Source: Halichoerus grypus (lineage: Eukaryota > Chordata > Mammalia > Carnivora > Phocidae). From it: a DNA stretch of 64,000 nt. The DNA is taken from the NCBI RefSeq assembly GCF_964656455.1, contig NC_135715.1, forward strand, positions 36,714,603 through 36,778,602, in the 5' to 3' direction. The translations under genes and the position numbers were made by a program. Positions 57,908-64,000 of the stretch are shown in pieces (position 1 is the first letter of the stretch; each line of letters starts with the position of its first letter). The notes beneath the pieces are model-generated. The model was given only the letters and a program-made list of their open reading frames with translations. It had not been told where the DNA came from and did not search any database.

Positions 57908-58248
57908 AAAAGACTGTTGAATCACAGACCTGTACCTCTGAAACAAATAATACATTATATGTTAAAAAAAAAAAAAAAAAGAGGATAGCAGGAAGGGAAG
58001 AATGAAGGGGGGAAAATCAGAGGGAGAGATGAACCATGAGAGACTATGGACTCTGAGAAACAAACTGAGGGTTCTAGAGGGGAGGGGGGTGGGGGGATGG
58101 GTTAGCCTGGTGATGGGTATTAAAGAGGGCATGTATTGAATGGAGCACTGGGTGTTACATGCAAACAATGAATCATGGAACACTACATCAAAAACTAATG
58201 ATGTAATGCATGGTGATTAACATAACATAATAAAATAAAAATAAATAA
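57908..58248 (+). mobile_element. Carnivore LINE-1 tail with two-unit 3' UTR
   Basis: Unit 1 end (57908-57964: 'CACAGACCTGTACCTCTGAAAC', 'AATAATACATTATATGTTAA') is followed by an internal A-run (57964-57980) and then a second UTR unit (57981-58248: 'GAACCATGAGAGACTATGGAC', 'CTGAGGGTTCTAGAGGGG', 'CACTGGGTGTTACATGC', 'CAATGAATCATGGAACACTAC', A/T-rich tail). Unit 2 is itself related to the UTR at 45914-46135. No clean TSD was found. Confidence 0.9.
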
Positions 58249-58849
58249 ATAAATAAAAATACCCTTCAAGTACAAGGAAAATATTTATAGATGGAGATAC
58301 AGAAAGTATCTGAAAGGAAATAAGCCATGGTAAGGTCAAAGAAGTAATGTATATGATTTAAATGAATGTTGACGTAATGCTACAATGGTAGTATTATTAC
58401 ACTATTATGCTATTATTAATAATGATGATAATGATAATGTCTTCTGAAGCTTAAAATTTATGTGGAATTTAAATATATAGCAGTGATATTTTTAAAAATA
58501 GGGAAGAGGAAAATGGAGCTAAAATATGTATGGTGTTTCAATGTTTGAGGATCAGAAAATAAGTAATGCATTAAGAAATAAGAACAGTTGAATTTCAGTG
58601 ACCTCAACATTCTTATCAAAATCCTAGGAAAGAGCTGGAAATTACATTAAAAAGCATTCATCAAGTATAAAGGGACATACAATAAAGAATTTTACAAGCC
58701 CAAGTATTGGGCCTTTAGGAAAATTTTTAAATGACAAACACAGAAAGACTGATTAATGAAAAAACACATGTTACTAATACCAGAAATGAAATGAGTCATC
58801 ACTATAGATCTTACACACATTAAAGTGATAATAAGATATTATGCGATTT
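58249..58849. other. Unassigned AT-rich DNA
   Basis: No gene or repeat recognised. Confidence 0.5.
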
Positions 58850-59232
58850 TTTTAAATTTTTTATCATTTTATTTATTTTTTTTTATTTTTTATTTTTTTG
58901 GCTTTCAACACTTTATTCCTAGAGACAAACCAAGAAATAGATTCTTTTTTTTTTCCATTCAATACGTGCCCTTTTTAATACCCATCACCAGGCTAACCCA
59001 TGCCCCCACCTCCCCTCCCCTCTAGAACCCTCAGTTTGTTTCTCAGAGTCCATAGTCTCTCATGGTTTGTCTCCCCCTCCGATTTCCCCCATTCATTTTA
59101 CCCTTCCTACTATCTTCTTCTTTTTTTTTTAACATATAATGTATTATTTGTTTCAGAGGTACAGGTCTGTGATTCAACAGTCTTAAACAATTCACAGCAC
59201 TCACCATAGCACATACCCTCCCCAATGTCTAT
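58850..59232 (-). mobile_element. Carnivore LINE-1 tail, antisense, with possible 3' transduction
   Basis: Read on the minus strand: unit 1 end (59232 to 59132), an A-run (59131-59121), unit 2 up to '..GCACGTATTGAATGG' (58956), a second A-run (58955-58947), then about 45 nt unrelated to L1 containing AATAAA (complement at 58911-58916) and a third A-rich run (58903-58850). Unit 2 lacks its own last 100 or so bases. A weak flanking match (TATGCG-TTTTTTAA / TATGTGTTTTTAA) may be a decayed TSD. Confidence 0.85.
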
Positions 59233-59408
59233 GTGTTTTTAATAAGTTTGAAAATTTAGATGAAATGGAAAAATTTCTTGGAAATCATGATTTATTACAA
59301 CCAACACAAAAGAGATAGAAAATATTTGCATAGCCCTATAGTTTTTAAAGTAACTGAATCCCTGATTAAGGACTTTTTCACTAAGATATTTCTAAACTCC
59401 GATGACTT

Positions 59409-59932
59409 TTTTTTATATCAATTTTTTATTTACATTGTATTTAATTAACATAGTGTGTAATATTGGTTTCCAGAATAGAATTTAGTGATTCATCACTTAC
59501 ATATAACACCCAATGCTCATCACAGATGCCCTACTTAATACCCATCTCCCATTCAGCAACCCTCAGTTAGTTCTCAATAGTTAAAGAGTCTCATAAGAAT
59601 CTCTTAAGAGTCTCTTTTTTTTTCCACCTCTGAGGTTCATCTGTTTTGTTCGTTAAATTTTACATATGAGTGAAATTGTATGGCATTTGTCTTTCTCTGA
59701 CTGACTTATTTTGCTTGTCATAATACATTCTAGCTAAATTCACATTGTTGGGGTACCTGGGTGGCTCAGTCATTTAGCGTCTGCCTTCAGCTCAGGTCAT
59801 GATCCCAGGGTCCTGGGATCGAGCCCCACATCGGGCTCTCTGCTCCGCGGGAAGCCTGCTTCTCCCTCTCCCACTCGCCCTGCTTGTGTTCCCTCTCTGG
59901 CTGTCTTTCTCTCTGTCAAATAAACAAAACCT

Positions 59933-59980
<48 letters not shown>

Positions 59981-60027
59981 ATTCACATTGTTGTAAATGG
60001 CAAGATTTCATTCTTTTTGATGGCTGT
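59409..60027 (-). mobile_element. Carnivore LINE-1 tail, antisense, split by a SINE
   Basis: 'TTTTTATTTACATTGTATTTAATTAACATAG', 'TTAGTGATTCATCACTTACATATAACACCC', 'CAGCAACCCTCAGTTAG', 'TTACATATGAGTGAAATTGTATGGC', then, beyond the SINE, 'GTAAATGGCAAGATTTCATTC' and 'TTTTTGATGGCTG'. The TSD is AAACTCCGATGACTT (59394-59408) against AAACTCAGATGGCTT (60028-60042), two mismatches. L1 part about 390 bp. Confidence 0.92.
59751..59977 (+). mobile_element. Can-SINE, young-type, nested in L1, tail expanded
   Basis: GGGTACCTGGGTGGCTCAG head, 'GCTCCGCGGGAAGCC', 'GCTTGTGTTCCCTCTCTGGC'. Perfect 16-bp TSD TAAATTCACATTGTTG at 59735-59750 and 59978-59993. The tail is an (AAAT)n microsatellite of about eleven units (59934-59980). 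Confidence 0.97.
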
Positions 60028-60043
60028 AAACTCAGATGGCTTT

Positions 60044-61484
60044 ATTTGTTAATTCTAAATATTTAAGGAAGGAATATTACTAATAGTACACCAAGTTTTT
60101 CAGAAAAAAGTAAATGAAAGATCACTTCTCAACTCATTTTATGAGCCCAGAATATCTTCAAAATGAAAATTTTCTAAGAAAATTACAAGAAAGGTTAAAT
60201 AATAGTTGAATTGATATTTGAAAAACAGTGCACTCCATATTAGAAGACAAAGGGGGAAAATAAAAAATTATAATCATCTCAATTGATATAAAAATATAAA
60301 ATTTTATACTCAATGATATTGAAAATTCTAACTAAATGAAATATAATAGAATTTCCTTAATCTAATAATTAGTATTTCAAAAAAAGTAAAAGCAATTTTT
60401 GTGCAACATACTTAGTGGCAAAATATTGAATGTTTTTCCTCTAGTTTTGGGAACAAAATTAAAAAATATTTCTGTGGCCACTTCTGTTGAACATTGTACT
60501 ACATGCCTTTGCCAATGGCAAAATGTATATATTATAGAGAAATAAATTGTATAAAGATTGGTATAGGACGTATAAAAGTAACATCACAGATAACATGACT
60601 TTGGAAGATGAAAATCCAAAAGGATATAGAATTAGAATTAATAAATAAGTAAAGCAAGGTCACTGGTACAAATAAATATACACACATTAATTGTCTCTAT
60701 ATATCACCACCCATCATCAATTAAAAAACAAATGTCATTTACAATAATACTGTAAAACATCAAAATTATACCAAGAAGTCTCACTATAGATATGAAAACT
60801 CACACTGAATTACAAACTATTGCAGATATTAATTAATCTAAACAATTAGAAGATTATATCATATTTATGAATGAAAGATAGTATTGTTTAAATGTCAATC
60901 TCCAATCTTGATTAGAAATTTAGTGCAGTTTCAGTTAAAATGTAGGGATCACAGAATCTTCCCTTCTCTCTTTCTTTCCTCTTTTCCTCCTTTCTTCCTT
61001 CCCTCTTTCCTTCCTTCCTTCCTTCCTGCCTTCCTCTTTATTTGTGGAGATTGATAAGATGGTTCTAGAATGTATGTAGAATTGCAAAGGATACCAAAGA
61101 GGCAAAATAATCCTGAAGAAAACAATCAAAGCTGTAGTATTTATACTAACAATATCAAGCCTCACTGTGAATTCACACTAATAAAAGGAATATGATATTG
61201 GCGTAAGGATGGAAATATAGGTTAATGGATATAATAGAAAATATGATCATCTAAATTACAACAACAAATGTGCTGCAGCAAAATAGTAAGAAAAAAAGAT
61301 GTTCTTTTGAGTAACTGGTGCTTTATTGATAGGGTAATTATCTGGTAAAAATGAATGTTGGCCCTTACCTCATAACTCATACAAAATTTAATTTGTGAGA
61401 AAATATTTAGCTAACCCAAAGACTTGGATTTTCAAATTAGACTAATACAAATAAGAGATCTTACCCAGTAAAGATTTGCTAATA
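60044..61484 (+). mobile_element. Old LINE-1 (L1M) ORF2 region, sense
   Basis: Collinear, decayed ORF2: 'TCTCAACTCATTTTATGAGCCC', 'AATTATAATCATCTCAATTGATA', 'ACTTAGTGGCAAAATATTGAATG', 'CACTTCTGTTGAACATTGTACTAC', 'GACTTTGGAAGATGAAAATCC', 'ACAAATGTCATTTACAATAATAC', 'AAATTTAGTGCAGTTTCAGTTAAAATG', 'CAATCAAAGCTGTAGTATTTATAC', 'ATGATATTGGCGTAAGGATGGAAATATAGG'. This covers reverse transcriptase through to the C-terminal side. There are multiple stops and frameshifts, so it is inert. It probably continues at 62375. Confidence 0.8.
60959..61037. repeat. (CTTT/CCTT)n tract inside L1
   Basis: CTCTCTTTCTTTCCTC then TTCCTTCCTTCCTTCC; the complement yields the EEGRKEGRKERGKEE text of a minus-strand frame at 60935-61165, which is not a gene. 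Confidence 0.92.
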
Positions 61485-61851
61485 ATTAAAAAAAAAAAAA
61501 AAAAAGAAACAAGAGACACAGAGGAAGTATGGACATTGATATCCAGGTCTGGATATTGAGGGCAACCCCCAAGGTCTTTTTTTCTTAGATAAGACATATT
61601 CTCTCTGGTTTGGGGTAAATGGTGTATCAAACTGTGGTTCTTAGATTATTGTCTCTTATTGGGGAGCATCTAGTTTATAAAATATCTCCATTTTATGCCC
61701 CAAAATACATGATATTTTTAAAATCCTGGCTCATGGGTCCATACCTTCTGTATTAATTTACTAAAACCAGTCTATAACCAGGAATGCCTAATAACATTCC
61801 AAAGAAAGGGACCTTCCTCAATTAAATATCATAATATCATAATTTCATTTA
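61485..61851. other. A-run and unassigned DNA
   Basis: An A-run of about 18 (61487-61505) is followed by 345 bp that I cannot assign; no gene. The A-run may be the tail of an unrecognised retrocopy on the left, or simple expansion in the L1. Confidence 0.4.
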
Positions 61852-62229
61852 TGTGAGGGATAAGGCTGTATACTGAATGTTTGTGTTTCCCCAAAATTCA
61901 TATGTTGAAACCTAATACCAAATGTGATGTTATTTGGCAGTGAGGCCTTTGGGAAGTTATTAGGTCATGAGGGTGGAGCCCTCATGAAGGGGATCGGTAT
62001 GCTTATAAAAGAAACTTCAGGAAAGAAAACTTCTTATCCCCTTCCACCCTATGAGGACATAGTGAGAGGATGCTTGTTAATGAACAAGGGAATGGGTTCT
62101 CACCAGACACTGAATCTGTTAGCACCTTAATCTGGGATTTGCCAGCCTCCAGCACTGTGAGAAATAAATGTTTGCTATTTAGGCCACCAGGTCTATGGTA
62201 CATTTATTATAGCCACCCAAACAAAGACA
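61852..62229 (+). mobile_element. Solo LTR of the ERVL-MaLR (MLT1/MST-like) class
   Basis: About 378 bp with TG..CA ends and the MaLR LTR order: 'CCCCAAAATTCATATGTTGAAACC', 'AATGTGATGTTATTTGGCAGTGAGGCCTTTGGGAAG', 'GGTCATGAGGGTGGAGCCCTCATG', 'CTTATAAAAGAAAC' (TATA-like box), 'CTATGAGGACATAGTGAGAGG', 'CCAGCCTCCAGCACTGTGAGAAATAAATG' (AATAAA signal), 'GGCCACCAGGTCTATGG'. No internal retroviral sequence flanks it, so it is a solo LTR left by recombination. The short frames across it are not genes. Confidence 0.88.
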
Positions 62230-62374
62230 ATTAGTTAGCCTGTTCAGTGTGATTAGAGCAGATCACCTTGTTTCTTACATTTACTCTGGGATATTCACTT
62301 GGTAACTTTAAGAAAAAATAGATCACAGTCCAATTGCTTTAACTTCTTTTTTCCTCCAGCATAAACTCAAAGTA

Positions 62375-62600
62375 AAAGATAAAAGAAGGCTTAGGTAGAA
62401 GAATATTTTCTTAAATTTGGCATAAGCAAATTTCTTTTAAGCAGAACATAAAAAAGTGGTAAGGACATAAAAACATAAATTAAAAGTTTATATATTGTAC
62501 TTCATTAACATCACAAATTTTGCTTCTTCAAAAGATACCTTAAGAAAGTGAATAGGCAAGACACTGTCTAAAAAAGATATCTGCAATATATTTACCCTTC
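62375..62600 (+). mobile_element. Old LINE-1 ORF2 fragment, sense
   Basis: 'GTACTTCATTAACATCACAAATTTTGC', 'TTCTTCAAAAGATACC', 'AGAAAGTGAATAGGCAAGACAC' match the ORF2 C-terminal phrase for FCSSKDT and following text. Its position in L1 follows on from 60044-61484, so the LTR probably split one L1. Confidence 0.65.
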
Positions 62601-62604
62601 AGTT

Positions 62605-62637
62605 TATCTATCATCTATCTATCTACCTGCCTGTGTA
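62605..62637. repeat. (ATCT)n short tract
   Basis: ATCTATCATCTATCTATCTA followed by CCTGCCTG. Confidence 0.9.
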
Positions 62638-62716
62638 GATTTTTTAAATTAAGAAAATATAACAAAAATGCTATATTGTCAGATATATAATGTTATATAA
62701 TAAAGATGTCAACAGG

Positions 62717-62911
62717 GGGGCACCTGGGTGGCTCAGTCGTTGGGCGTCTGCCTTCGGCTCAGGTCATGGTCCCAGGGTCCTGGGATCAAGCCCCGCATCG
62801 GGCTCCCTGCTCCGTGGGAAGCCTGCCTCTCCCTCTCCCACTCCCCCTGCTTGTGTTCCCTCTCTCGCTGTGTCCCTCTGTCAAATAAATAAATAAAATC
62901 TTAAAAAAAAG
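62717..62911 (+). mobile_element. Can-SINE, full length, young-type
   Basis: GGGCACCTGGGTGGCTCAG head, 'GCTCCGTGGGAAGCC', 'GCTTGTGTTCCCTCTCTCGC', AAATAAATAAATAAAATC tail. TSD AAAGATGTCAACAGG (62702-62716) against AAAGTTGTCAACAGG (62912-62926), one mismatch. Two plus frames here are translated SINE. Confidence 0.97.
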
Positions 62912-62926
62912 AAAGTTGTCAACAGG

Positions 62927-63030
62927 AACTTTCTGCATCAATTATTATACTTAGTGGTAAATATTGAAAGTTTTCTCCTAAGATAGAAAGAAAACAATTG
63001 TGCCCAGTATCACCACTAAGATGAATTGTT
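62927..63030 (+). mobile_element. Short LINE-1 ORF2 (RT-domain) fragment
   Basis: 'ATTATTATACTTAGTGGTAAATATTGAAAG', 'TTTCTCCTAAGATAGAAAG', 'GTGCCCAGTATCACCAC' correspond to the ORF2 stretch just before the reverse-transcriptase active site, the same place as 60405-60490. It is out of order relative to 62375-62600, so it is a separate L1 fragment or a rearranged piece. Confidence 0.65.
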
Positions 63031-63090
63031 AACCTGTGCAAAAAGTGTGAGAAAGGAAGCAAGAGAGAAAGATAAAAATAAAGAAACAGA

Positions 63091-63212
63091 GGGATGCCTG
63101 GGTGGCTCAGCCCATTAAGCATCTGCCTTCAGCTCAGGTCATGATCTTGGGGTCCTGGGATTGAGTCCCACATCGGGTCCCCTGCTCAGCGGGGAGTCTG
63201 CTTCTCCCTCTT
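63091..63212 (+). mobile_element. Can-SINE, 3'-truncated
   Basis: GGGATGCCTGGGTGGCTCAG head to 'GGGGAGTCTGCTTCTCCCTC', then stops abruptly at TTGGATTGGAAAGGATTGG. The CT-rich part and A-tail are missing, which L1-mediated insertion does not produce; a later deletion is the simplest reading. Confidence 0.93.
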
Positions 63213-63985
63213 GGATTGGAAAGGATTGGAAAGAAACAAACCTCACTGTCACTTCTGCTATATATATGGACAATGTAATATTATTCAGTCTTAAATAAGG
63301 AAGGCGATCCTGCCATTTAGAAGCGTTGATGGAGGCACCTAGGTGACTCAGTTGGTTAAGTATCTGACTTTGGCTTAGGACTGAGCCCCGTGTCCAGCTC
63401 CCCACTTAGTGGGAGCCTGCTTGTCCCTCTTTCTCTGCCCCTCCCTCTGCTCTCCTCTCTCTCTCTCAAATAAATAAGTTTTAAAAATCTTTAAAAAAAA
63501 GGAAAAGAACTACACTGATGAATCCAGAGGACCTTCTGCTAAGTGAAATAAGCCAGACACAGAAAGATAAATATTGTGTGATCTCATGTATGTGTCAAGT
63601 CTTTAAAAAAAAAAAAAAAAAAGTTGAACTGCTAGTAACAATGAGAAGGATGGTAGTTACCATAGCCTGGGATGGGGCAAAAAGAGGAGGTTTTGATCAA
63701 AGAGTATAAACTTTCAGTTATAAATGAAGAAATTATAGTGACCTAATGTACATCATAGTGACTATAGTTAATAATGTGTTATATCCTTGAAATTTGTTAA
63801 GAAAGTAAATCTCAAATGCTCTCACCACACACACAAAGGTAACTATGTGAGGTGATGAATGTTAATTAGGTTGCATGTGGTAAGCACTTCACAATATATA
63901 TGTATATCAAAGCATCATGTTGTATACCTTACATATATGTAATTTTTATTGGTCAGTCATACCCCAATAAAGCTGGGAAAAAAAC
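63213..63985 (+). mobile_element. Old LINE-1 3' end split by a SINE
   Basis: 'TATATGGACAATGTAATATTATTCAG', 'GGCGATCCTGCCATTTAG', then after the SINE 'GAATCCAGAGGACCTTCTGCTAAGTGAAATAAGCC', 'TCTCATGTATGTGTCAAG', 'GGTAGTTACCATAGCC', 'GCACTTCACAATATATATGTATATCAAAGC', 'CATGTTGTATACCTTACATATATG', 'ACCCCAATAAAGCTGGGAAAA'. L1MB/L1MC-like 3' UTR by memory. Confidence 0.85.
63332..63503 (+). mobile_element. Can-SINE, diverged, nested in L1
   Basis: GGCACCTAGGTGACTCAG head, 'GGACTGAGCCCCGTGTCCAGC', CT-rich part, AAATAAATAAGT tail and A-run. It lies between GTTGATGG.. and ..CTGATGAATCC of the L1, with only a vestigial TSD (TGATG). Confidence 0.92.
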
Positions 63986-64000
63986 CCAAAATAGTAATCT

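Noticed and set aside
60935..61165. Basic, Lys/Arg/Glu-rich protein on the minus strand
   Set aside because: Translation of a CTTT/CCTT simple repeat inside an old L1.
61487..61505. Processed pseudogene tail
   Set aside because: The upstream sequence is old L1 with no recognisable gene; the A-run alone is not enough.
61924..62130. Small protein at 61924-62130
   Set aside because: Lies wholly inside a MaLR solo LTR; no homology implied.
4151..63503. CRISPR-like array from regularly recurring SINE heads
   Set aside because: Copies are dispersed over 60 kb, on both strands, with TSDs; they are retroposons.
1..64000. CpG island, promoter or exon structure of a host gene
   Set aside because: No CpG-rich stretch outside SINE bodies and no chain of frames with splice signals was seen; distant or very short exons cannot be excluded by eye.

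Overview
This window is AT-rich nuclear DNA from a carnivoran mammal, with no supportable protein-coding gene, true tRNA gene, rRNA or CRISPR array. The diagnostic feature is about 31 copies of the carnivore tRNA-derived SINE (Can-SINE/SINEC), recognisable by the head GCGCCTGGGTGGCTCAG, a CT-rich 3' part and a tail of (AAATA)n AAATCTT then poly(A). The young copies are not of the dog SINEC_Cf type. They resemble the forms I know from arctoid caniforms (bears, seals, mustelids), so an arctoid is my best guess from memory, not a tested result. Every open reading frame of 60 codons or more is either inside a repeat or chance.

Layout. 1-4.1 kb: unassigned AT-rich DNA with a GT microsatellite. 4.1-9.0 kb: a cluster of seven SINEs plus one copy of a dispersed repeat (5.9 kb) whose second copy lies at 9.4 kb. 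10.2-15.5 kb: a MIR, then LINE-1 3' ends of different ages with two SINEs. 15.9-23.9 kb: the most repeat-poor part. 24-26.4 kb: antisense old LINE-1 and a Tigger-like DNA transposon. 28-30 kb: old LINE-1 interrupted by a younger LINE-1, itself interrupted by a SINE. 32.7 kb: MER5A. 34.1-36.7 kb: a long antisense old LINE-1 ORF2. 37.6-37.9 kb: a truncated SINE joined to a perfect 36-bp-arm palindrome. 39.4-48.3 kb: old L1, carnivore L1, L2 and SINEs. 50-57 kb: MIR, L2 and SINE copies. 57.7-60 kb: carnivore L1 tails, one with a possible 3' transduction. 60-64 kb: old LINE-1 ORF2, a solo MaLR LTR and SINEs.

Nothing here works as a gene system; the history is one of layered retrotransposition. 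The points most worth a second look are the palindrome at 37816-37894, whose parts match sequence 0.4 kb upstream (inverted) and 1.5 kb downstream; the two-unit structure of the carnivore LINE-1 3' UTR, seen in two independent copies; and the possible 3' transduction at 58.9 kb. Subfamily names are from memory of consensus sequences and were not checked by search.
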